Shown: positions 53,704 through 62,963 of the stretch, in pieces
How positions within the stretch are numbered: the first letter of the stretch is position 1
How the letters are laid out: every line of letters starts with the position of its first letter
DNA from: JACVRW01 sp963751105
Lineage (GTDB): Bacteria; Actinomycetota; Thermoleophilia; Solirubrobacterales; Thermoleophilaceae
DNA length: 64,000 bases
NCBI GenBank assembly: GCA_963751105.1
Contig: CAVVTG010000001.1
Coordinates: 806,001-870,000, forward strand
Direction of reading: 5' to 3'
Translations under genes and position numbers: made by a program
The notes under the pieces: model-generated
Databases searched by the model: none
Seen by the model: only the letters and a program-made list of their open reading frames with translations
What the model was told of the DNA's origin: nothing

Positions 53704-53716
53704 CGTCCCCCTGAGC

Positions 53717-53789
53717 GCCGACGTAGCTCAGTTGGTAGAGCACCTCTCTCGTAAAGAGGATGTCGCCGGTTCGAGTCCGGCCGTCGGCT
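53717..53789 (+). tRNA. tRNA-Thr(CGT)
   Basis: 73 nt cloverleaf: acceptor GCCGACG/CGTCGGC, D-arm GCTC/GAGC, anticodon stem CCTCT/AGAGG with loop CTCGTAA (anticodon CGT at 53750-53752), T-arm GCCGG/CCGGC with loop TTCGAGT, discriminator T. The CCA end is not encoded. The defence island begins directly downstream; tRNA 3' flanks are common insertion points for mobile elements. Confidence 0.97.
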
Positions 53790-53852
53790 TCGCTGTCGCC
53801 GCTCCTTGTAGGGCGAAGCGCGAAGGCTGTCGGCGCCGCAGCAACTCCGCGA

Positions 53853-53901
53853 CGTATTGGGGGAAGGCAGTTAAGTCGCGGCGAAACGGGAATAGCCGTG
53901 A
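53853..53901 (-). repeat. 49-bp inverted repeat, left copy (defence island)
   Basis: Its reverse complement matches 61849-61897 at 45 of 49 positions without gaps. It starts 64 bp after tRNA-Thr. Small inverted repeats surround it (CCGCGAC/GTCGCGG and GGCTGTC/GACAGCC), so this end can fold into a hairpin. The outer edge reads ACGTATTGGGGGAAGG. Candidate terminal inverted repeat of a mobile unit; a duplicated 3' gene end is the alternative, because both copies could encode CHGYSxFAA before a stop. Confidence 0.7.
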
Positions 53902-54047
53902 CAGCCGACCTCGGAGCTCCCGGGTATTACATGGGAGCGGCACGGCCAGGAGATGTCTTCCTCCAGGGCGGCGTGGATTGATTCGGCGATCCCGAAGGCT
54001 TGCCGACCGTCCCAAGGTCCGTCGGCGGGGTGGCCAACAATGGACCC

Positions 54048-55264
54048 GTGGATCCACGTGAGCGTCACCTCGGGCCCATAGCGGCGCTTAACGAGCAGAC
54101 CGACGAAGTCGCCGTGGACTCGGGGATCTTGTCCGCAAGCTCGTGCTGTCCGAGCACGTGATTCTCGAATCCATCCGGCTGAAGGAGCTCCCGCTGATGG
54201 TGCAGAAGTTTGGATATGACGGGCTGAAGGAGCTGTTGAGCTCGGATCGGCTGCGGATTCACTCCGACGCGCTCACGGTAGGTGAGACGGGACAGGCGAC
54301 CGCGCTCGAGTCGCGGGCGCGCAAGGGTGCGCTCCCGCTGGGCTCCTACTCGTTCAGCGTCGTGCGGATTGCTGACCGAAAAGAGTACATCCACCAGAAC
54401 CTCCAGCCCATCAACGAGGCCCCCGGGCTCAAGGGCAAACAAGCGCAGCAACTCCGCAAACTCGTCGCGAGTCGCCTGATTACCCCTCCCGCGGATGCCG
54501 GCAAGCAGACGATGACGCAGCTCGAAAGGGATCTCGAAGGTAATGTCCCGCTGCTCAAGACATCGGTAGCGATTGCGGTGCGTAAGCGTTTCAACCGCGA
54601 GATCGAGGCGGAGGGTTTCGAGTTGCGGGTCGAGCGTGTCGACGAAGCGGACTGGCGAACTGAAACCGATCTGGGTAAGCGTGTTGACCTCGATGCCGAG
54701 AGTACGCACGACGCGGTCAACCGGGGACTGCTCGCCGTGGGCGGCTTCAACCAACGCCTCGAGTACATGGCGACCTACTCGGCAATGACGGGGTTCCAAT
54801 CGTCCGACCTGCCGATCATGGAAGAGAAGCTGAGCTTTCTGGCTCGCCAGCTCGACCCAGAGGTCCAGCAGGAACGCTTGGAGCGCGTGATCGACCTCCT
54901 CGATCTCCCCGACGTGGATCCCAATCCGGAGGTGCGGGACGTCGATATGGCCCGGCTCATCGAGGTCGTTTCGAGTCACGAAGCACAGGATTTTCGCCGC
55001 TGGTTGCGTGGACTTGACTCTCTAGACGACGCGGCGATCGAGAGCGAAATTCATAGGATCAGGGGCCTCGTCTCGCGGGCTGTGCAAAGCCGCCCCGGGA
55101 AGGTGGTTCGCTTCCTCGCCACGACAGGCATCGGCGTGGTTAACCTGATTGCCGGCGTCGGGGCGAGTGCGCTTGATTCATTTCTCCTCGACAATGTGGT
55201 CGCTGACCCAGGACCGACAGCCTTTCTCAGTCAGCTCGACCCCTCGGTCTTTAAAAGCCCATAG
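54048..55264 (+). CDS. Conserved protein of unknown function inside the defence island (frameshifted)
   Basis: About 405 residues from GTG 54048, which an AACAAT hexamer 6 bases upstream would serve as a leaderless start. The N-terminus RHLGPIAALNEQTDEVAVDS is joined to DLVRKLVLSEHVILESIRLK by a frame change near 54120. The middle is helical and charged (GGFNQRLEYMATYSAMTGF, PIMEEKLSFLARQLDPE). Near the C-terminus a Gly-rich hydrophobic segment (TTGIGVVNLIAGVGASALDS) could be a membrane helix. Codon use looks like a genuine gene. Not recognised; its place between the repeats suggests a role in immunity. Confidence 0.65.
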
Positions 55265-55403
55265 GGCCGAGACAGCCGCGGCGATCGCTGAGCTCGCCTG
55301 ACCGACATGCTCGATAGCGTCGTGCCTAGTGACACAGGGGGCTTGGAAGCAGTCGACGTAGATCGCACTCTCCGGTAGTGCCGCGTGCCGCATCACGGGC
55401 AGT

Positions 55404-58400
55404 TCAACTAATCACAAGGGGATGGTGACCCCACCCATAGATAGGAGTTGGTCTCCGAAGGAGATGATCCATGCCGAGCTCGCGAGCCTGCGCGGCGTAG
55501 CGAGGTGCGATTAGCGCGCGCAACTGTGCGAGTTCCGTCAGCGGCCGAAGATCTAGGTCGTCTGACAATTCAATGAGTTCCACTCTCTGCAGGTTGGTGC
55601 AGCTAGCGAGCGGCTGTAGGTCGGCGAGTTCCGGGCATCCGGTGATCGTGATGCGCTCGAGCGCGCGCAGAGATTCGACCCCTGTGAGCTCACTTAGGTG
55701 TACGCAGTTACGGACAGCTAGGTCAGTCAAGGACGATGGGACGCCGAGCAGGTCGTCCAAGGGGACCTCCTTGAGCTCCAAAGCTCGGAGACCAAGATCA
55801 AACCCAGCGAGCGCCTCGATCGTGCGTAGCGGAACCTCGTTGAGAGTGAGTGACCCAATAGTGCCAAGGTCAGCCCACTTCTCAAGGTCTCCGACCTCAC
55901 GGCAGCGCTCAATCGTCAGGGACTCGAGTGGACTCCGAGTACCGAGCGATTCAATTCGAACCTCGCCGTCGCAATTAGCCACACTCAGCTCACTGAGCTT
56001 GGGCAGGAGTGCGAGCCAACTCAAGTCCAGGCTGTGACCAACGCTACCTAGGCGAACGACCTCCAGATTCTCGAGCGAACTGAGGGGTTCGAGTGAATCA
56101 ATCTCCCGCAGTTCGAGCTCAAGCATGCGGAGATCAGACTGGGCAACGAGGGGTTCAAGGTCCGTGACGGGGGCGCCGGAGATGCGAAGCGACTGCAGCG
56201 TCGGCTCCGCGCGACGCACTGCGTCCAAACTCGACAACTGCGTCGCGCCGATCAAGGCGAGTGTCCGCAACGGCATGGACTCCAGCCCGCGAAGGCTCTG
56301 GATATCAAACGGTTGGAATAGCGACAACACGTGCAATTGAGGCTTTGGCAGGAGCGCGGCTAGATCGACTAGTCCGACCGGCTGCCTTATCCAGAGGCGT
56401 TGAAGCCGAGTGCACTGCGCAAGGGACACGAGATCAAGCTCTGTCTGGACGCGCTGAATCTCAAGCGATTGGAGCTTTTGCAGGGGCGGTAGATAGCTAA
56501 GATCATCACCTCGTCTAACGGCGAGCTCGCCGCCCCGAAGCGGAGATTGAGACATGACACGCCAGGCGTATTGGCGGGCATCGTAATTTCGCCAAGCACG
56601 GACTAGCTCACGGATCACCGTTATTCGACTGTCGCGGCCGTAAGTCGCAAGTTGCTCCAAGGCGGCGTCGCTGCCGATGAGACCGAGCGCCCGGACGCTT
56701 GAGCTTGCCTCTCGCGCCAACAAAGCCGGGGTCAATCCCAACAGGGGGACCGCGAGTTCGCCTCCCGAAGCAAGAGCGATCGCCGCTGTGATGGTTTTCG
56801 GCGAAACCAGCTCGGCCAAGTTTCGCGCAACGACGGCCCGGAGCTCCGGCTCGATCTCTGGGCTCCGTCGACACCCGCGGCAGCGAGCAAGTAGAGCCGT
56901 TCGCGGTAGGCGACCTCGCGTTCGCCACGCTCGAGGAGGGCTTTGACGAGCATTTGCCTGTCCGCCGGAGCAGCCAAGCCGCAAGCTAATACGATGATCT
57001 CGCTCCAGCGGTCCTCGCTCTGCGCTTTCGACGAGCACTCCGATGTTCTGCTCAGACACCGCGGATGCGGCAGCTAGATATTCGAAGGAACGTCCGGTGC
57101 ACGAAGTCAACCCGGCCGGCAACCGGCTCGCGGAGCAAGCCTGTCCGTTCGAGCAGATAGAGGTACACGTCCTCAGCTTGAAGATCAGGATTGATTCGCG
57201 GAAGTCTCACCGCCAAGCGCTGTATCGCTAGATTGCGCGGTGCGTCGGTATAGCCGTTTGTGACTAGCCAGTAGGCCAGGTCTTGCAGGAGCAGCTCCTT
57301 CTGGCTGAGGCTGAGTCCGAGTTCCTGACTAAGTGCCACGCGGCGTTGAGCGTCGCGCCTTTCGAGGAGCGCCTCAAGCGCGATGCGGTAGAGCTCGATG
57401 CGGCCACGAGGCAGAACGGCCTTCCCATCCCGGTGCAGCGCACAAATCACGGCGCAGAGCAATGGATTAGTTGAGAGTCGACGGAGCGGGGCCGAGTCGC
57501 GGATTGTGTGGCGGAGCGAGTCCTCGAGTTCGTCGAGGTGCTCTTTCTCCGATTCCTCGCTGACGCTGCGCTTTGCCGCGGCATGCCAGTGCTCAACAAA
57601 GGAATAGATATCCGCAAGGCTCATCGGAGCGAGCTCGGTGACGATAAATCCCTCTGGCATCGGCCACTCATCATTGATTGCCGCCGGCCGCGAAGTGAGG
57701 ACGTATCTCGCTGCGGGGAACGCCGCGCACAACTGCCCGAGCCACTTTGACACATCCGCTCGCTGCTCTTGCGAACCTCGTCGACGCCATCGACGAGGAC
57801 CAAGGCTTTCCCCGAGTCAAGGTGCTGCTCGACCCACCCGTCTGGGAGTAAGCCGCCCAGCGTCGACGCGACCTCTTCGATGAACTGGGGCGGCGATGGC
57901 AGCTGCTGGTTCGCATGACGGCGCAGCCGAATAAAGAATGGGACCGCGTCGTTCAGCTCGATCAAGTCCGCCGAAAAGCTCCGCTTCGCCGCGTTGACCG
58001 CAAGCCATTGCAACAAGGTTGTCTTGCCTGAGCCCGCAGGGCCAAGCACAAGTGCTCTCGTCGCCCGCTCGAGCACTTCGTCCACGCGAAGCAACTCGTC
58101 CGAGTCACCATCATCAGCTCCTTGTTTGTCCGGTGCGTCCGACGGGTGTGGTCGCTCTCCGGTCCGTGGACTCTTCCCACTCCAAGTAGTCATCTGAGCT
58201 CATCGGCGGTGGGTTCGTCCCAGTCATCGCCCTTGAGAAACGCAACGTCACCCACCCGCGCGGACAGACTCGATGTATGCGACGCTGAGTTGATAGCGCT
58301 TGCTGGCCGCCGATGCGGAAAGCCCAAAGAGCTCGACGAGGTCAAGTTCTCGAGCGACAGCTCTCCAGGTAGCGGGTCTCAAACTCCAAGGCCAGCTGCT

Positions 58401-58980
58401 CGCTGGTGCGAGGCAAGTTCTCAAGCGCGTCAACCAGCAGCTCTGACAGCCTCCCTTGACGCGCCAGGATTTCGGCGGTGGCGTCGGTCGCGAAGTTCGG
58501 AAGGTCCCGACGATTTGGATATGTAGCTGCAGGACTCAGCAAGCGCGATGTCATATAGACGGGTCGCCAGCTCCGAAAGCAAGGCGTCTTCTGCTGCAGT
58601 AGGAGAAGCTTCGCGGAGCAGCCGCTCCAGCTTCTCGGGATCGAGATCCGCCGCAAGCGCCACGTCAGGACTCGTAAAACCGCGGTCGATTGTCATTGCC
58701 ACGGCACCTGCCGCCGCTTCGGCCCTCGTTGGACTCAAGGCCGCGAAAACTCTCGGCGGTAAAGAAGGGCTCAAGGCGCGACGCCAGACGATCGCTGATT
58801 TCGTCGAGGTCTCGCTGGACGCGTCGGCGTTCAGCGAAGTTCAGCCCCGCGGCCTTCAGTAACGCCCCCGAACATCGTCGATCGCCGCCACGACGAGGTC
58901 TGAATCTCGGCCAAGATCTTAAATAGGGCGCGAACGATTGACGCACCGATTCCGAGCGTGAGCGTTTCGAGGAGCGCCAT
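55404..58980 (-). CDS. NACHT NTPase with N-terminal helical domain and leucine-rich repeats (multiple frameshifts)
   Basis: Reassembled across at least eight frame changes, about 1190 residues. The N-terminal helical domain (MALLETLTLGIGASIVRALF, RDLDEISDRLASRLEPFF, DLDPEKLERLLREASP, LVELFGLSASAASKRYQLSV) is typical of bacterial NACHT proteins. NACHT: VLGPAGSGKTTLLQWLAV (Walker A), KALVLVDGVDEVRKS (Walker B), YVLTSRPAAI (sensor), NPLLCAVICALHRDGKAVLP, ending FVHRTF-EYLAA. The C-terminal 400 residues hold about a dozen leucine-rich repeats. Such STAND proteins are anti-phage sensors. Downstream of the Cas1 homologue on the same strand, 77 bp apart. Confidence 0.85.
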
Positions 58981-59057
58981 CGAGGGATCGAACCCTAAGT
59001 GACTCGCTGGCAGCGGGGCGCACGTTCCCTGAGTAGTCGATGCCACGAGCACGTAGC

Positions 59058-60172
59058 TCAGGGTCTCGCCGGCCCGCCGGTCGCCGCTTGCCTCCCTTGC
59101 CCGCAGTCGTCGCGTTGCGACGCCGCGCCGGCCGCGCGCCGCGGCCGTCGTGCAGGGAGAGCTGCAAGCTCCACGCGCGTCTCCCCCAGCGCCGGTCGAA
59201 ACCCTGGTGCCCATCCCGCTGGGCGTGCGGACCCATCGGAGGTCCGAGCCGGCACACGCCTTCGCGCGTCTCGTAGACGTCGCCAAGCGAGAGCGGGTGG
59301 GTGCTTACTCGAGGTCAGATCACCAAGCCGTCGACCATCGGGTCGAAGGGGTTCCATCAGATCATGTGCCAGCGAGCTGCGATAGCGCTTGTCGGTGTGC
59401 AGATTCCCCTGCCCGGATCGAACCCGTGCGCCTGGAGGGGGGATGGTCGCCTCGGTCTCGAGAATCGCGTACGCAGAAGTTCACTAGCGCATGGAACGGA
59501 GTTGCGGCGTTCCGAGAGCTCTTGAATCCGGACGGCGCCGAGGTTCGTGCGCCGGCTGTGTGCCAGTGATCCGGTACGGCTTTCGCCATCGGCGGTCAAA
59601 CGTAACCGGTAATCCGGCAAGGGTTTGCCAGTACCAACGGCCCGCGACCGACTCGCATGCGCGCAGTTCGGCGAGGGTCGTGCACGCACCGAGTTTGTCG
59701 AGCTCGCGTCGGACGACGGGGCCGGCTTCGACTCGGCCCTTTCCGCCGCTGGGCTTGGACGGCCAGAAGTGCGAAAGCTCCTCGACACGCGCGGCCTGTC
59801 GCGCGACCTTCGCGGCCGCAAGCTGGCGCATCGCCTCGAGTTCTAGCTCGCTGTGTGATGCCAGGGCCTGCGTTCGGCGAAGGCGGGTGTTGTTGAGCGT
59901 TCGGCCGGCGAGATCGCCGACGAGCTCGCCATCACCGTCGTCTGCGCGAATGAAGCGTGGAGATCTCGGATCGAGCGCAGCGCTTCGAGGGTCACGTAGC
60001 CCGCGTGACCGATCACGACGAGTCGCTCGAGCCCTGAAGTGGCGCGGCTGAAGCGCATTGCGCGCCTCTCTCTGCCTACTCCGTCGTGGACAAATAGGTG
60101 GCCGCTCGACGTAGATTTTGAGCCCGTAGCCCGAGGCTACGACGATGCCGTCGCGCGGGACGCTAACTTCAT
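59058..60172 (-). CDS. cas1: Cas1 homologue (no CRISPR array or Cas2 visible), multiple frameshifts
   Basis: Reassembled in order from start to end: DGIVVASGYGLKIYVER, ERLVVIGHAGYVTLEALR, ARVEELSHFWPS, the glutamate motif LRACESVAGRWYWQTLAGLP, VPDHWHTAGARTS, and LQAHGFDPG joined to QGNLHTDKRYRSSLAHDLME with the catalytic His and Asp. PLRP, then SLGDVYETREGVCRLGPPM, follows. This is the actinobacterial Cas1 pattern; Cas1 is a metal-dependent DNA integrase. ATG 60170-60172 is the probable start. No Cas2, Cas4 or repeat array was seen within the window. Confidence 0.82.
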
Positions 60173-60388
60173 GTCACGGCCCGGGCGCACGGCACACGGA
60201 AAGCGAGTATCAGGATCCAGCCGATCAGCGCGGTCACGTTCCGACATGGGATCGAGGATGGCAGGGTCGGTGCGCCAAGGCCTCGGGGGTGGACGAACGC
60301 TCATGTGTGCACGCAGGTCACGGCCTGATGCTGCGATTAATCGGCCAGTTCATGTAGGCAGGTTGCCTTGACGGGCGACCGTACGCCG

Positions 60389-60394
60389 TAGGCT
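60389..60394 (+). promoter_or_regulatory. Putative -10 (TAGGCT) of TIR-like gene
   Basis: TAGGCT ends 10 bases before GTG 60405, the same short-leader arrangement as housekeeping genes of this window. This suggests the gene is transcribed by the host sigma factor on its own promoter, divergent from cas1. Confidence 0.4.
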
Positions 60395-60404
60395 CCCCAG
60401 GACT

Positions 60405-61654
60405 GTGGAAGCCTCCCAGCCAGGAGATGGCGAGCAGCTTCGTCTAAGAATGCCGAGGACTGAGCTCGTGGAGTTCATGGAACAACAGCGCGAGCGAGGG
60501 CGTGCGCTCGGCGCAGCTGCCGACGAAGTAAGAGACAACCAGACGTACAGGGATTGGACGCACGAGGTCGAGCGGTGGGACGCTCTTACACGGGACGGCC
60601 TTCGTGCCGCATACGCGAGACATGCCCCGGCTGATGAGTTCTTCGAGGCTGCGACCGGCGGGATCGTTCGATCCATCATGCAAAACGAAAGCGAGACCCT
60701 GCAGTACCGCAAAGAAGGAATCGAGGCGGGCATTCACGTGCTCACGTCCCTCGAAGAACGGCTTCAGTTCGTGGGCGACGCCGAGATGGATCAGCCAGCA
60801 AGCCAGGGAGCGGAGGCGATTTCGAGTTCGCGCGAGAGCCGCGCAGGGTCATGGTGGTGCATGGCCGTAACGAGGCGGCGACTCAGGCAATGTTCAGCTT
60901 TCTGTCCGCCATGGGGCTCCAACCGATTCATTGGGAATTGGCGGTTTCCATGGCTGGGGGTGGATCACCTCACAACCTCATTGCTGTCAAGGCGGCGATG
61001 AACAACGCGCAGGCAGTGGTGGTTCTCTTTACGCCAGATGACTTCGCGTATCTCAGGCCGGAGCTTGCTGGTCCTGGCGACGGCCCCACGAAAAGGAGCC
61101 GCGAGGCCAACCGCGGCCCAACGTCCTGATCGAGGCGGGAATGGCGCTTATGGCGGATCCGGAACATACGATCCTCGTCGAGGTCGGCAGCATCCGAGGG
61201 GCGAGTGATCTCGCTGGATTGAATGCCGTGCGCCTCACTAACGCGGGTGACCGCCGGGGCGCACTTCGGAGCCGCTTGCAGCGTAGCGGGAGCCAAGCTG
61301 GATGAGGACAACCGGTGGCTCGAGATCGGATCGGCCGGCGATTTTGACGCCGCGATTACCGCGGATGTCAGCGCGCAGGTCGCGCAGGACCCCGAAGTTG
61401 GACAAGTCCCTGCGCTGCCGCCTGGTGCCGATGACGAGTTGCGCGAGCGCTACCGGCTGCTGCAAGAGAAGGTCCATGATTTCCTCGACCGCCATTCGCA
61501 AATAGACCAGCCGATCACCGACGACATGCTCCGAAACTTTATGGACGATCCGGCGCTCGACATTTCGTGGACGCAAGGTGTTTTGCACGATCTCGAAGCG
61601 GTCGGCCGTCTTCGCCGGAACCCGGATGGCGAGGGCTACTACCCAGTCAGCTAG
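60405..61654 (+). CDS. TIR-like nucleotide-binding protein (CAP12/Pycsar-TIR-like family), three frameshifts
   Basis: An N-terminal helical region (TELVEFMEQQRERGRALGAA, RKEGIEAGIHVLTSLEERL) is joined near 60818 to the TIR-like domain: RVMVVHGRNEAATQAMFSFL, QAVVVLFTPDDFAYLRPELA, then (break near 61083) RPNVLIEAGMALMADPEHT and DLAGLNAVRLTNAGDRRG. After a break near 61287 come LDEDNRWLEIGSAGDFDAAI and a winged-helix-like end (ITDDMLRNFMDDPALDISWT, GEGYYPVS). This is the predicted nucleotide-binding TIR-like family (PF10137 type) seen in CBASS/Pycsar effectors. NADase activity is inferred, not shown. Confidence 0.83.
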
Positions 61655-61848
61655 GCGGTTTAGGCCACGCCACGCCACGCCGGAACCTACGGCACCGGCC
61701 CAGATTTCCACCCCGGGCGCAACCCGCTAGTCGACGTCGTATCGGGCGTGCGACCGGGCTGATCAAAGAAAGGGATGAATTTCTGGGGCCGTGGCACTCG
61801 GGATGGGGCTGCCGCTTTGCGCGAAAGCCGTAGTGGCCGGTCTACCTG
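61655..61848. other. Non-coding stretch before the right repeat
   Basis: About 195 bp between the TIR-like gene and the 49-bp repeat. It contains a short CCACG tandem run near 61671-61680 and a small hairpin (GCTTTGCGCGAAAGC, 61814-61828). No gene supported. Confidence 0.4.
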
Positions 61849-61897
61849 TCACGGCTATTCCGGTTTCGCCGCGTCTTAACTGCCTTCCCCCCTTACG
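61849..61897 (+). repeat. 49-bp inverted repeat, right copy (defence island)
   Basis: Matches the reverse complement of 53853-53901 at 45 of 49 positions without gaps. The two copies face each other and enclose about 8 kb with the unknown gene, NACHT-LRR, Cas1 and TIR-like genes. The outer edge ends CCCCCCTTACG. ACGT flanks both outer edges (53852-53855 and 61895-61898), but being palindromic it cannot prove a target duplication. Confidence 0.7.
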
Positions 61898-61939
61898 TCT
61901 GGGGGGTAGTTCTGCGCCCGCGAAAACCGGATCAGCCGT
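61851..61939. repeat. Long imperfect hairpin spanning the right repeat
   Basis: 61851-61869 (ACGGCTATTCCGGTTTCGC) pairs with 61920-61939 (GCGAAAACCGGATCAGCCGT) at 17 of 20 positions. Inside lies a second hairpin, CCCCCC and GGGGGG around TTACGTCT (61887-61906). A folded single strand of this kind would suit an integrase-recognised end or a structured RNA terminator between the convergent TIR-like and lipoprotein genes. Confidence 0.55.
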
Positions 61940-61975
61940 AACGCGGCTCAGTTGTACACCTTGGAGCGCTAGACC

Positions 61976-62703
61976 TCAGTCAGCCACGCCGCCGTGATGT
62001 GAGCAAGCCCCCTGTATTCCTCCGGACTGGGAGTAGGTTCCGTCCGCGCACTGGACTCGGTAGCCCCGGCCGTTGTCGTAGTTAGGGATGTTCTCGCCCG
62101 GCGGCGTGTAGTCGTAGTCGTAGTCGTCTGACGGCGTGTACTCGGGCTCGTAGTCGTCCGACGGCGTGTACTCGGGCTCGTAGTCGTCCGGGGGCACATA
62201 GCCCGGCTCCTCAGGCAGGCCCTCGTAGGGGTCGGGGCCGAGGTCGTGCCCGTCCGCATAGGCGTCAGCCTGGACTCTGCGAGTAGCTGTCTACGGCGGC
62301 CTGCGGGAACTTGACCGCGCCGCCGTCGTTGGTCCTGCATGTGACTTGGGCGCCGCCGCTCTCGCACGTCGTGGTGAGGGTCTGTTGCGCCGCCGGGCTC
62401 CACACCCGAAGCGAGGCTGACTCTCCGTCGACCCAGTAGGTCCAAAAGGTGTTCTGCGCGAAGGGACACGTGGTCGTGTCCTCCCTGACCTGGAATGTTC
62501 AAGTCGCAGTAGACGAACGCCGGCTTGGGCTTGGCCGGCGCTGCTTTCTGCCGGGATGAATGGTGCTCTTTCGTCGTTGGAGGTGGTGAAGTCTCGACCG
62601 TAACGTGGCGCTCGACCGTGACCGTCTTGGTGCCCTCGGCGCAACTTACGAAGGCGAGGGCGGGAACCACTCCGGCAAGCATCAACACTGAACGAACCCG
62701 CAC
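61976..62703 (-). CDS. Lipoprotein with C-terminal DUF3761-like domain (two frameshifts)
   Basis: From GTG 62701-62703. Lipobox signal LMLAGVVPALAFVSC, a Thr/Glu-rich linker (TVTVERHVTVETSPPPTT), FVYCDLNIPG, then a break near 62490 and another near 62277. The last part has a repeated YEPEYTPSDD unit and ends VQCADGTYSQSGGIQGACSH then HGGVAD, typical of DUF3761. Envelope-anchored, function unknown. It lies just outside the right 49-bp repeat and is convergent with the TIR-like gene. Confidence 0.65.
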
Positions 62704-62963
62704 TTGTCCACTTTGTCTCCGATGACGTGTTCCAGTCAACCTCTCTGGACATATGGTCGGAGCGACTGCCGAGGCCCGTCCCCAGGCGATGAGTCGCAGT
62801 GATGTAGGTACGAACACGCAGTCGGACCCCGCGTCGGCGTGGCGTGAGAGCGACCCCACGGCTTCGTAGGACGATTTGCGTCTAGGGACGCCCTGCCTCG
62901 ATCGGGGGCGACCCCTTGCGAGACTTGCGTCAGCCTCCACGCACGGTTTACTTCGCCTCCGGG

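Noticed and set aside
53849..53901. Integron attC site
   Set aside because: The left repeat contains GTTAAGT, which fits the GTTRRRY core, but the right copy reads GTTAAGA and no IntI gene or cassette series is present.
53871..54068. Small minus-strand frame of 65 codons overlapping the left 49-bp repeat
   Set aside because: Its last residues (CHGYSRFAAT) are mirrored at the right repeat (CHGYSGFAAS), so a conserved protein end is conceivable. Outside the repeat the two sides do not match and no upstream signal is visible. Kept only as an alternative explanation of the repeat.
60173..60404. CRISPR array next to the Cas1 homologue
   Set aside because: I looked for regularly spaced 25-40 bp direct repeats between cas1 and the TIR-like gene and on to the right edge. 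None are present.
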